A DNA stretch of 64,000 nucleotides from an uncultured Kiritimatiellota bacterium (GTDB lineage Bacteria; Verrucomicrobiota; Kiritimatiellia; RFP12; DVOR01): contig CALXSF010000005.1 in the NCBI GenBank assembly GCA_944391055.1, positions 92,922 to 156,921 on the forward strand, read 5' to 3'. Numbering within the stretch: position 1 is the stretch's first letter; each line of letters begins with the position of its first letter. The position numbers and the translations under genes were made by a program. Of this stretch, positions 18,288-25,919 are shown piece by piece. The notes beneath the pieces were generated by a model. It was not told the DNA's origin, made no database searches, and worked only from the letters and a program-made list of their open reading frames with translations.

Positions 18288-19804
18288 GGTGCGGTCCTCT
18301 CGGCGATGGTGAGGGTGGTGTGCCCTTGCCCGAAATCCCGGAGCGTGGCGAGGGTGCGGGGATAGGCGGCGCGCAGCTCGGCCAGGCGCGCGGCGCGGTC
18401 GGGCGCGGGGGCGAGGTCGGGGAAGCGGAGGGCGTGGGCGTAGCCGCTCCAGGCGGCGAGCGGCGCGTCGGCGGGGGCGAGGGGGCGGGGTTTGGAGAAG
18501 GGGCCCATCTCGAGGCCGCGGGGGACGTTGAGCCCGGCCTCGACGGCGAGGTAGGTGTCCTGCGTCCAGAGGGTGTCGGCGCCGAGGCGTTCGGCGGCGG
18601 CGCGGACGATGGCGGCGGCGCGGCGCAGCCGCAGAAGGTCGGGCTCGGCCTTGAGGCGCGGCCAGAGGCGATCCTGCCCCATCGCGACCCATTGCTCGGC
18701 GATGGGCGAGCCCACGAGGGTGAGGGCCACGGCGGCGAGGGCAAGCGCCTTGCCGAGCGCCAGGCGGAAGGAGTCGAAGGGGAGCAGCGTGAAGCCGAAG
18801 GCCACGGCCATCGCCAAGGGCACGAGCGCGGGGACCAGGTAGTCGTCGTAGGGCACGGGGGCGGGCAGGTGGACGGCGGCGAGCGCGGCGGCGCAGAGCA
18901 ACCACAGTTGCGGCAGGGGGGCGCGTTCCTCGGTGGCCTTCTTGAGGGCGGGGCGCTTGGCCAGCCACAGCCAGACGAGCAGGAGCCCGACCACCGTCAG
19001 CACCGGGTTGAAGCGCAGGACGCGCGCCACGCATCCCGCCGCCCCCAGCACGCCCATCGGCGCGCGCGCCGCGTGGAAGGCCTGCGCCTCCAGGAAACCC
19101 TCGGGCCAAAGAAGCAGCTCCGGCCCGAAGGCCGCCGCCAGCCCCGCGCCGCCGCCGAGCCCGAACCACAGCCACGCCCACCTTCCGGCCCAGCCGCGCC
19201 GCCAAAGCAGCCATAGCCCCACCACCGGCAGCAGCACGCCCATCGAGAGCCGGACGTCGGCCAACAGCGCGAAGACAAGGCCCGCGCCGGCGGCGCAGAG
19301 GGGGTCGACGCCCTCGCCGGGGCGAAGGCCGGTGAGCAGGCGCAGCCCGGCGGCCAACCCCAGCGCGCAGAGCGCGTAGGCCTTGGGGATGGCGGTGAAG
19401 TAGGTGAACCAGAGCGAGAGCCCGAGGAAGACCCACAGCATCAGCCGCGCCAGCCAGCGATCCTCCGGGCGCTTGTGGCAGGAGACGAGCGCGCCGTCGG
19501 CCACGAAGAGCGCGCCGAGCCCGAGGGCCGCCGTGAACAGGCGCCCGCCCAGCACGCCGAAGGGCGACCAGAGCCAGCCGAAGGCGGCGTAGAGCGCCGG
19601 CATGGCCAGCCCCTGCGTGAAGAAGAAGTCGCGGTGCGGCACCTCGCCGGCCATGAGCCGGCGCGCGGCGTAGAGGTACCACCCCTCGTCCTGGTTCAGG
19701 GGGCCGAGGAGGGCGTTGGCCAGCCACGCGCAGACCGCCAAGGCCACGGCGCCCAGACACCAACGGCGGAGGGAACGGACGGCGGCCTCGGCGTCGCGCG
19801 CCAT
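18284..19804 (-). CDS. GT-C (ArnT/PMT-like) integral membrane glycosyltransferase
   Basis: A 506-residue polytopic membrane protein with about 10-11 hydrophobic helices. Just after the first helix it has NQDEGWYLYAARRLMAGE, the acidic loop motif of GT-C glycosyltransferases of the GT39/GT83 (PMT/ArnT) type, which use polyprenyl-phosphate sugars. The C-terminal 100 residues are soluble. It is second in an operon in which every junction is a 4-base ATGA overlap. Being next to lnt suggests sugar transfer to lipoproteins, lipid A or surface glycan, but the acceptor is unknown. Confidence 0.75.
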   Translation of the reverse strand: MARDAEAAVRSLRRWCLGAVALAVCAWLANALLGPLNQDEGWYLYAARRLMAGEVPHRDFFFTQGLAMPALYAAFGWLWSPFGVLGGRLFTAALGLGALFVADGALVSCHKRPEDRWLARLMLWVFLGLSLWFTYFTAIPKAYALCALGLAAGLRLLTGLRPGEGVDPLCAAGAGLVFALLADVRLSMGVLLPVVGLWLLWRRGWAGRWAWLWFGLGGGAGLAAAFGPELLLWPEGFLEAQAFHAARAPMGVLGAAGCVARVLRFNPVLTVVGLLLVWLWLAKRPALKKATEERAPLPQLWLLCAAALAAVHLPAPVPYDDYLVPALVPLAMAVAFGFTLLPFDSFRLALGKALALAAVALTLVGSPIAEQWVAMGQDRLWPRLKAEPDLLRLRRAAAIVRAAAERLGADTLWTQDTYLAVEAGLNVPRGLEMGPFSKPRPLAPADAPLAAWSGYAHALRFPDLAPAPDRAARLAELRAAYPRTLATLRDFGQGHTTLTIAERTAP

Positions 19805-21837
19805 CAGCGGGCCTCCCGGAGATGGGCGAGGAAGCGCTCCCAGCGGAAGCGCGCCACGCGCCAGAGATAGGCGGGCGCGTCGGGCAGGACGTCCGCGGCG
19901 ATGCGCAGCAGGTTCCCGGCGGTGTACGGGTTGCGCGGGTGCCCGGCGAAGAGGTGCATCAGCGGGTGGCGGATGCGCGTGGGGTCCTGCGGCCAGTACC
20001 ACAGGTGCTCGCCGAGGTAGAAACGCGGCTCGCCGTCGGCGCGGAGGTCGCGCATCTGGGCGGGGGTCTGCCACGCCACGCCGCGCACGCCGCAGGCGGG
20101 GAGCATGGTGTGGTAGTAGTTGTCGAAGACGTGGGGCGCGGGGATGTCCGGCGGCAGCGTCTCCCAGGCGGCCAGGCAGCGGCCGTCCTCGCGGTAACGG
20201 TCGTGGAGCGAGAGGACGTAGGCGCGGGGGTGGGGCTCGGCGCGCATGGTCTCGATGAGCGAGAGCGCGTAGGCGCTCATGCCCAGGGTGAGGACGAGCT
20301 TGCCGAGGGCGAAAAGGTAGGTGCTCGACGCCAGGATGGCCGTCACCGCCACGCCCAGCGCCCGGCCCGCCCATGGCGAGCGCGGCACGTTCACGGTCAT
20401 GGCGTTGAAGGCCACCAGCACGGGGAACATCCACAGCTGCGGCACGTAGCGCACGTACCCCACCGTTTTGGTCGGCTGGAGGAAACTGGTCAGCAGGATG
20501 GCCGCCAGCAGCCACGGCGCCTCGCACCGCCGCGTGAGGCAGAGCGTCAGCAGCGTCAGGCACATTACGATCCGGAACCCTGTCCCCAGCCCGCTCACCT
20601 GGTCAAGGTGGAAGACGGGGTTGAAGGGCTTCTTCCCCAGCTTCCACTCGTAATAACGGTGGGCCAGCCACTTCGAGAGGTAGGCGTTCGTCACGCGCCC
20701 CAGATAGCCCATCGCCGCCGCGTCGTCGTTCACCAGGTCGAAGTCCGCCGTCATGGCCGGCAGCGGCTCGTCCGCCGAGAACGAGTGCTCGGGGTAGAAG
20801 GGCCCGCCATGGTTGGCCCAGTTGGTGAGGTAGGGCGAGAACCCCACCGCCAGCGCCAGCAGGAAGCCCGCCGCGTTCGCCGCCACCCACTTCCAGAACG
20901 CCCGCGCCCGCCCCTTCCGCAGCGCCCCCCACGTGAGCGGCACGGTGAAGACCAGCGCCGAGAGCGCGAAGCTCACCGCGCCCGTGAACTTCAGGTTGCA
21001 CCCCAGCACCGGCGCCATCGCCAGCACCCCCAGCCAAGCCGTCCGCCCCGTCTTGCGATAGGCGCACGCCGCCAGCAGATAAGTCATCAGCAGCGCGTAG
21101 AGCGCCCCGTCCTGCGCGAAGCAGAACGCGCTGGCCACCACCCCCGGCGAGAGGAGCGCCAGCGAGGCGAAGAGCCACCGCTTCCACCGTCCGCCCCCGA
21201 AGAGCATCGGCGTCACCCGCCACGCCACCGCCCCGAGCGCCGTCGCCGCGATGAGGATCAGCGTGTCGCCCGACTCCAAGTTGCCCGTCAGCGCCGCGGT
21301 CGCCGCCCCCCAGACCCAGCCGCCGCGCGGCAGATACGCCACGTGATAGGAATTGAAGGTGGCCGGGTCCGCGCCCGTCGCCGCCAACATCGCCTCGCGC
21401 GTCGCGTCGAAGACCGGGTTCCACCCCTCCAGCAGCAGCTTGGAGGCGAAGAGATGGTAGGCCTGCGCGTCCCACCACGAGAAGAGCACGAAACTCTGAT
21501 CCAGCGCGAAGACCGCCGCCGCGGCCACCGCCAGCCACCCCACCCGGCGCGCCCCCGCCCGCCATCCGCCCCCGCCCACCAACGCCAGCAGCGCCGCCCC
21601 CGCGAACCCCGCCGCCGCGTGCCACCCCGAGACCGTGCCCCCCAGCAGGAACCCCACCGACGCGAAGAGCACCGTCAGCGTCGGCCAGGCCAGCAACGCC
21701 ACCGGCAGCGGGAACATCCCCCGCCGCATCACCCCCGCCAGGAAGCCCTCCCCCTCCACATACGGCGCGGCGCCGAAGCCGCCCCTTCTGCGCGGGGGGG
21801 CGACTGCGCGGCGGCGTGCGTGTCTGCGGCGGCTCAT
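19804..21837 (-). CDS. Large GT-C-like polytopic membrane protein
   Basis: A 677-residue membrane protein with about 11-12 hydrophobic helices after a basic N-terminus. An early luminal loop WWDAQAYHLFASKLLLEG holds an Asp placed like the catalytic acid of GT-C enzymes, and a later loop has FYPEHSFSADEP. The C-terminal 150 residues are soluble. No family is recognised with certainty; a polyprenyl-phosphate-sugar-dependent glycosyltransferase fits. The first ATG gives a very basic leader (MSRRRHARRR), and a start further in, such as the Met before RRGMFPLP, is possible. Its stop overlaps the next ATG. Codons go from G-ending at the 5' end to C-ending at the 3' end. Confidence 0.7.
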   Translation of the reverse strand: MSRRRHARRRAVAPPRRRGGFGAAPYVEGEGFLAGVMRRGMFPLPVALLAWPTLTVLFASVGFLLGGTVSGWHAAAGFAGAALLALVGGGGWRAGARRVGWLAVAAAAVFALDQSFVLFSWWDAQAYHLFASKLLLEGWNPVFDATREAMLAATGADPATFNSYHVAYLPRGGWVWGAATAALTGNLESGDTLILIAATALGAVAWRVTPMLFGGGRWKRWLFASLALLSPGVVASAFCFAQDGALYALLMTYLLAACAYRKTGRTAWLGVLAMAPVLGCNLKFTGAVSFALSALVFTVPLTWGALRKGRARAFWKWVAANAAGFLLALAVGFSPYLTNWANHGGPFYPEHSFSADEPLPAMTADFDLVNDDAAAMGYLGRVTNAYLSKWLAHRYYEWKLGKKPFNPVFHLDQVSGLGTGFRIVMCLTLLTLCLTRRCEAPWLLAAILLTSFLQPTKTVGYVRYVPQLWMFPVLVAFNAMTVNVPRSPWAGRALGVAVTAILASSTYLFALGKLVLTLGMSAYALSLIETMRAEPHPRAYVLSLHDRYREDGRCLAAWETLPPDIPAPHVFDNYYHTMLPACGVRGVAWQTPAQMRDLRADGEPRFYLGEHLWYWPQDPTRIRHPLMHLFAGHPRNPYTAGNLLRIAADVLPDAPAYLWRVARFRWERFLAHLREAR

Positions 21838-21842
21838 CGTAA

Positions 21843-21880
21843 AAGCAAGAGGCCGCCCGCGTCGACGACGGGGCGGCCTC
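21843..21880 (-). terminator. Rho-independent terminator of the PpiC gene
   Basis: A perfect 10-bp GAGGCCGCCC/GGGCGGCCTC stem (21849-21858 with 21871-21880) has a 12-nt loop. On the minus strand it is followed by TTGCTTTTA. It separates the isomerase gene from the membrane-protein operon. Confidence 0.8.
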
Positions 21881-21891
21881 GTCGCCCAGCC

Positions 21892-23349
21892 TTATTCCTC
21901 AGGCTTGTCCACCGGCGCCGGCTGCGCGGGCTGGGCCACCGGCAGCGGCTGCTGGGCCGCGGGCGCCTTGGGCTGCTCGGGCGCCGCGCCCAGTTCGGGG
22001 AAGAGCGGGCAGGAGACTTTCAGCGCGCGCTTCTGCTCGTTGAAGAAGTTCATCGCCGCCTCGCGTTTGCGCTGCTCGGTCAGCTGGTCGCGGAGCGTCT
22101 TCGCGTCGATCGGCATCGGCGCCTGCTTGATGAGCGGCAGCAGCTCCACCGAGGCCGGTTTGGCCCGCGCGTCGATGAGGATGTGGCTGGCCGTGGTCGT
22201 GCCCGCCTTCTCGTCGCGCGCCGTCACCTTGATGATGTGGTAGCCGAAGTCGGTCTTCACCACGGGGCCGATCTCGCCGATTTTCTGGGAGAAGGCCGCG
22301 TCCTCGAACGGCTTCACCATCTCGCCCTTGGAGAAGGGGGGCAGGTCGCCGCCGCGCTGGCCGCTGGGGCAGTCGGAGTTCTCCTGCGCCAGCTTCGCGA
22401 AGTCCTCGCCCTTGATGAGGCGGGCGCGCAGCTCCTCGGCCTTGGCCTTGGCGGCCGCCTCGTCGGCCGGCTTGGCGGGGGTGCGCTTGACCACCTTGAA
22501 GATGGCCTTGGCGCCGGGGATGTCCAGCACGCCCGTCACGCCGCCCTCCTTGACGGAGGCGAGCGCCTCCTGCGCGGCCTTGTCGGGGAACATCTGCGGC
22601 AGCTGGTCGGCGGGGAAGGTCGTCGCGCTCTTCACCAGCGAGTTGGCCTTCACCAGATCCTCGAAGGTCGCGGAGCCGTCGGCCAGCTGCTTGGCGTAGC
22701 CGGCCATCTCGTCGCTCACCAGTTTCGTCTGCGCCGCCACCTTGTCCAGCTCGGCCTGGATCTCCTCGTCGGAGACCTTCACCGTCGGGAAGACCTTGGT
22801 CTCCAGCAGCTTTTGCTCAAGGAACTGGTTCTCCAGCATCGCGCGCGCCTTCTCCTCGCCCAACGGGAAGGATTTGAGCAAATCCTCGAGCTTCTGGCCC
22901 TGACGGGCCTCCAGCTCCTTCGTCTTCTCCGCGCGGAAGGCGTCGTCCACCGTCACCCCCGCCGCCTTCGCGGCCTGGGCGAGCACGTTCTCGACGATGA
23001 ACTGCTGGGTCATCTGGCGGCGGAAGAGCTGCTTGGCCTGCGGCAGCTGCTCCGAGGGGATGTCCTGGCCATAGAGCTTCTTCGAGGCCTCGATCATCTC
23101 GTCCACCTGCTTGTTCAGCGCGCCGTAGGTCAGGGTCGCGTCGCCCACCTGGGCCACCGTGTCCGTGTCCTTCGGGGGCGGCGGCATGGCCACCACGTCG
23201 CTCTCCACCCCGGAGGCGGCCGCCGCCGGCGCCTGCTCCTGGGTCTGGGGCGCCGCCCCCTCCGCCGCGGGCTCGGATTTCTCGCAGCCCATCACGGAAG
23301 CCATCAGGGCCGCCGTCGCGGCCACGCCGATCACGATTCGCTTTTGCAT
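21892..23349 (-). CDS. PpiC/parvulin-type peptidyl-prolyl isomerase lipoprotein
   Basis: A 485-residue SurA/PrsA-like folding factor. The signal peptide ends in a lipobox-like SVMGC, so the mature protein starts with a lipidated Cys followed by a Pro/Ala/Gln-rich linker. The N-terminal part is helical, like the SurA_N chaperone region. One parvulin domain lies near residues 270-390, with the hallmarks [20 protein letters not shown] and [10 protein letters not shown]; unusually the expected early strand ASHILID comes after these, so the domain may be permuted or followed by a half copy. The tail is Pro/Gln-rich. The ATG at 23349 is preferred over the one at 23358 because AAGGAG then lies 10 bases upstream rather than 1. 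It probably assists export of the large secreted proteins; that is inference. Confidence 0.88.
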   Translation of the reverse strand: MQKRIVIGVAATAALMASVMGCEKSEPAAEGAAPQTQEQAPAAAASGVESDVVAMPPPPKDTDTVAQVGDATLTYGALNKQVDEMIEASKKLYGQDIPSEQLPQAKQLFRRQMTQQFIVENVLAQAAKAAGVTVDDAFRAEKTKELEARQGQKLEDLLKSFPLGEEKARAMLENQFLEQKLLETKVFPTVKVSDEEIQAELDKVAAQTKLVSDEMAGYAKQLADGSATFEDLVKANSLVKSATTFPADQLPQMFPDKAAQEALASVKEGGVTGVLDIPGAKAIFKVVKRTPAKPADEAAAKAKAEELRARLIKGEDFAKLAQENSDCPSGQRGGDLPPFSKGEMVKPFEDAAFSQKIGEIGPVVKTDFGYHIIKVTARDEKAGTTTASHILIDARAKPASVELLPLIKQAPMPIDAKTLRDQLTEQRKREAAMNFFNEQKRALKVSCPLFPELGAAPEQPKAPAAQQPLPVAQPAQPAPVDKPEE

Positions 23350-23470
23350 TCTTGCCATGCTCCTTCGCGTGCGTTGTCAACTAACTTTCCCGCATGATAC
23401 CAAATGGCGCCCAAAGAGGGAAGCGCGAAGACGCGCCGCCCTTGCCGCGCGCCCCGCGCGCCTTTCCCCC

Positions 23471-23508
23471 AAGACAAAACGGCGGCGCGCCTTCGCGCGC
23501 CGCCGTTT
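23471..23508 (-). terminator. Strong terminator after the tail-anchored KTIKLKR protein
   Basis: A perfect 14-bp stem (23477-23490 with 23495-23508) with a CTTC loop is followed on the minus strand by TTTTGTCTT. It closes the pyrH-frr operon. Confidence 0.85.
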
Positions 23509-23532
23509 GTCCCGGTAGCGGGGCCCCAAGCC

Positions 23533-24360
23533 TCAGAGGAAGGCCTTGAAGGGCAGGGAGTGGAGGGTGTTGCCTGTGGCGGGGGAGCCGTCGGGGGAGG
23601 CGGCCTGCTTCTGCATCACGCCGCAGAGGATGAGCGTGACGATGATGGAGAGGCAGGCGGCGACGATGGCCACGATGGTGAAGGCCTTCGAGCCCTTGGC
23701 CTCCGGCGCCGCGGCGGGCAGGGGGGCGAGGTCGGCGGCGTCGAGCGGCTCCAAGGTCTCGAGCTGCTCCAGTTCCGGCTCGGCGGCGGGCGCCTCCTTC
23801 TTGAGGGAGAGGGAGGTGGGGCGCTTGAGCTTGATGGTCTTCTCCTCGCCGCCCTCGGCGACGGGGGCCATGGGCGCGGAGGCGGGCGGCTTGTGGGCCG
23901 CCGGGGTGGCGCGCTTGAGCTTGATCGTCTTCTGGGTGGTGTTGGCGAGGGGGGTGTTGGTCTGGATGCCGCCGAGGACGGAGTCGAGCGCGATGCGGGC
24001 GGTCTTGGACTTGGTGGCCTGGGCGTCGGGCGCCGCCGGGGTGTTCTCCACGGGCTTGAGGCGGATGGTGGCCTCCTCCGGGGCGTTCATGGGCTGCTGG
24101 GTGATCTCCGGGGGCAGCGCGATGCGCGAGGTCTGGCGCTTGGCGGCCTGCGCGGCGGGGGTGCCCTCGTCCGCCGGGCCGGCCGCGGGCGCGGGCGCGG
24201 GCGCCGGGGCGGGCTGGGCGGCGGGCTCGGGTTTCGCGGCTTCGGGGGCGGGTGCGGGCTCGGGCTGCGCGGGGGCCGCCGGGTCGGCGGCGGGTTTGGC
24301 GGGGGCCGGCTTGGCGCCGACGGGCCGCAGTTTGATGGTGATTTTGCGGGGTTCTGCCAT
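23533..24360 (-). CDS. Tail-anchored protein with repeated KTIKLKR-like peptides
   Basis: A 275-residue protein of unknown function. Short basic peptides recur through a Pro/Ala-rich, probably disordered chain: ITIKLRPV, ATIRLKPV, KTIKLKRA and KTIKLKRP, interleaved with TSRIALPP and TARIALDS. One hydrophobic helix near the C-terminus (about 233-252, FTIVAIVAACLSIIVTLILCG) is followed by a short tail, so the bulk is probably cytoplasmic and tail-anchored. There is no signal peptide. It follows frr by 44 bases and ends the operon. The repeats look like linear docking motifs, but no partner is known. A ribosome site (AAAGGAG) precedes the ATG. Confidence 0.75.
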   Translation of the reverse strand: MAEPRKITIKLRPVGAKPAPAKPAADPAAPAQPEPAPAPEAAKPEPAAQPAPAPAPAPAAGPADEGTPAAQAAKRQTSRIALPPEITQQPMNAPEEATIRLKPVENTPAAPDAQATKSKTARIALDSVLGGIQTNTPLANTTQKTIKLKRATPAAHKPPASAPMAPVAEGGEEKTIKLKRPTSLSLKKEAPAAEPELEQLETLEPLDAADLAPLPAAAPEAKGSKAFTIVAIVAACLSIIVTLILCGVMQKQAASPDGSPATGNTLHSLPFKAFL

Positions 24361-24404
24361 GGTTCCGCGCTCCTTTGCTTGCGGGTGGGGTGGGGCGGTG
24401 GCCG

Positions 24405-24968
24405 TCAGACGGCCATCACCTCGGCTTCTTTGGCCTTGGTGTCGGCGTCGACCTTGGCGACCTTGGCGTCGGTGAGCTTCTGGACGTCGTCGAGGCCCTT
24501 CTTGCCTTCGTCCTCGGAGATCTTGCCGTCCTTCTGGAGGGCCTTGATGGCGTCGTTGGCGTCGCGGCGGACGTTGCGGATGGCGACGCGGCACTCCTCG
24601 GCCAGGCCCTTGGCGACCTTGACGATCTCCTTGCGGCGCTCCTCGGTGAGCTCGGGCATGGTGATGCGGATGAGGCGGCCGTCGTTGCGCGGGGTGACGC
24701 CGAGGTTGGCCGCGAGGATGGCCTTCTCGATGTCGGTGAGGACGGAGGGGTCGAAGGGCGCGATGGTGATCTGGCGGGGCTCGGGGGTGGAGATGTTGGC
24801 CATGTCGCGCAGGCGGGTGGGCACGCCGTAGTAGGGCACCTGCAGGGAATCGACCAGCGAGGGGGAGGCCTTGCCGGTGCGCAGGCCGGAGAAGCGTTCC
24901 TTCAGGCTTGCCAGGGCGCCGTCCATGCGGGCGGTGGCGTCTTTGATCACGTCTTGGGCAGTGTTCAT
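24405..24968 (-). CDS. frr: Ribosome recycling factor
   Basis: A 187-residue cytosolic protein that, with EF-G, splits post-termination ribosomes. Family blocks are visible: an N-terminal helix (DVIKDATARMDGALASLKE), LRTGKASPSLVDSLQVPYYG, the ITIAPFDPS stretch and IRNVRRDANDAIK near residue 130. The length matches the family (about 185). pyrH lies just upstream, the conserved bacterial order. The ribosome site GGAGG lies 5-9 bases upstream of the ATG. Confidence 0.97.
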   Translation of the reverse strand: MNTAQDVIKDATARMDGALASLKERFSGLRTGKASPSLVDSLQVPYYGVPTRLRDMANISTPEPRQITIAPFDPSVLTDIEKAILAANLGVTPRNDGRLIRITMPELTEERRKEIVKVAKGLAEECRVAIRNVRRDANDAIKALQKDGKISEDEGKKGLDDVQKLTDAKVAKVDADTKAKEAEVMAV

Positions 24969-24989
24969 GGGGGGTGACCTCCAGGGGCG

Positions 24990-25715
24990 TTAGGGGCGGG
25001 TCTCGGCGACCACGGTGCCGACGCCGGCCTCGCCGCAGGCAACGCGGCGCAGGGCGTCGGGCGCGTGGAAATCGAAGACCACGATGGGGATGCCGTTGTC
25101 CCGGCACAGGGCGAAGGCCGCCGCGTCCATCACGTTCAGGCGCTTGGCAAGGGCCTCCTCGTAGGTAAGGGTGTCGTAGCGCGTGGCCGTGGGGTCCTTG
25201 GCGGGGTCGGCGGAGTAGACCCCGTCGACCTTCGTGGCCTTGAGCAGCGCGTCCGCGCCGATCTCCGCCGCGCGCAGGGCCGCGCCGGAATCGGTGGAGA
25301 AGAAGGGGTTGCCCGTGCCGCCGGCGAAGAGGAGCACCGTGCCGCGGGCGAGCAAATCGATGGCCCGCCGCGCGTCGAAGGTCGGGGCCACCTGGGGCAT
25401 GGGCTGGGCGGTCATGGTCAGCGCCGGCACGCCCTGGCGCTCGAGGGCGTTCTGCACGGCCAGGGCGTTGATGACGGTGGCGAGCATCCCCATCGTGTCG
25501 CCCAGCACGCGGTCGGTGCCGGCGCGCGCGCCGGCGAGCCCGCGGAAGATGTTGCCCCCGCCGATGACGAGCCCGACCTCCGCGCCCAGGCGCGTGAGCT
25601 CGGCGACGCGCGCGGCGACGTCGGCCAGCACCTGCGCGTCGTGGCACGCCGGCGACGCGCCTTTCAGCACCTCGCCGCTCAGCTTCAGCAGAATCCGTCT
25701 GTACTTCAGTTCCAT
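24990..25715 (-). CDS. pyrH: Uridylate kinase (UMP kinase)
   Basis: A 241-residue amino-acid-kinase-fold enzyme that phosphorylates UMP to UDP in pyrimidine synthesis. The N-terminal RILLKLSGE is the phosphate-binding stretch; VIGGGNIFRG, DTMGMLATVINALA and GGTGNPFFSTDS are typical of bacterial PyrH, as is the DGVY.ADP signature. The length is normal. It leads the pyrH-frr operon under an excellent promoter. There is no Shine-Dalgarno sequence; instead a 9-residue ORF overlaps the start codon (see 25706-25735). Confidence 0.96.
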   Translation of the reverse strand: MELKYRRILLKLSGEVLKGASPACHDAQVLADVAARVAELTRLGAEVGLVIGGGNIFRGLAGARAGTDRVLGDTMGMLATVINALAVQNALERQGVPALTMTAQPMPQVAPTFDARRAIDLLARGTVLLFAGGTGNPFFSTDSGAALRAAEIGADALLKATKVDGVYSADPAKDPTATRYDTLTYEEALAKRLNVMDAAAFALCRDNGIPIVVFDFHAPDALRRVACGEAGVGTVVAETRP

Positions 25716-25735
25716 CCGCGGTGTCGCTTTCTCAT
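25706..25735 (-). CDS. Possible micro-ORF overlapping the pyrH start
   Basis: ATG at 25735 encodes MRKRHRGWN and stops at 25706, overlapping the first 10 bases of pyrH in another frame. The ATG lies 12 bases after the -10 box, so its 5' leader would be only about 5 nt. Since pyrH has no ribosome site, translation of this peptide could deliver ribosomes to the pyrH ATG by termination-reinitiation. Chance occurrence is possible; conservation is not visible here. Confidence 0.35.
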   Translation of the reverse strand: MRKRHRGWN

Positions 25736-25747
25736 GTTGATGGGGAC

Positions 25748-25776
25748 ATTATAGGCCATCCCGGCGCAAAACGCAA
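25748..25776 (-). promoter_or_regulatory. pyrH promoter (TTGCGT-17-TATAAT)
   Basis: On the minus strand TTGCGT (25771-25776) and TATAAT (25748-25753) are separated by 17 bases. It is the best match to a housekeeping sigma promoter in the window. Confidence 0.85.
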
Positions 25777-25798
25777 GCGCGGCGGCGTATCCTCGGCG

Positions 25799-25835
25799 AC
25801 GTGTTTGCGCGGGTCGTTTCTTGGGACGCGGCGTA
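25799..25835 (+). repeat. Dispersed intergenic repeat, copy 1
   Basis: It begins ACGTGTTTGCG, then TCGTTTC and a GC-rich end. It aligns with copies at 47258 and 63930. In this copy the 3' half is one arm of a perfect 12-bp inverted repeat (25823-25834 with 25850-25861). It lies between the divergent pyrH and GH18 genes. Confidence 0.7.
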
Positions 25836-25883
25836 CCTCACCTCGAGAGACGCCGCGTCCCGCCCCGGGGGCGGGCGGGGCGG

Positions 25884-25912
25884 TTGTGGGGCGCGGGGCT
25901 TTTTCGTACACT
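25884..25912 (+). promoter_or_regulatory. Promoter of the GH18 gene (TTGTGG-17-TACACT), leaderless
   Basis: The -35 box TTGTGG (25884-25889) and -10 box TACACT (25907-25912) are 17 bases apart. The -10 ends exactly 7 nt before the ATG at 25920, leaving no untranslated leader. Confidence 0.65.
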
Positions 25913-25919
25913 AAGCGGC

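Noticed and set aside
14280..18365. A 1,361-codon plus-strand open frame opposite the Lnt-TPR gene
   Set aside because: Gly/Glu/Ala-rich antisense shadow; the minus frame has Lnt catalytic motifs and TPR repeats.
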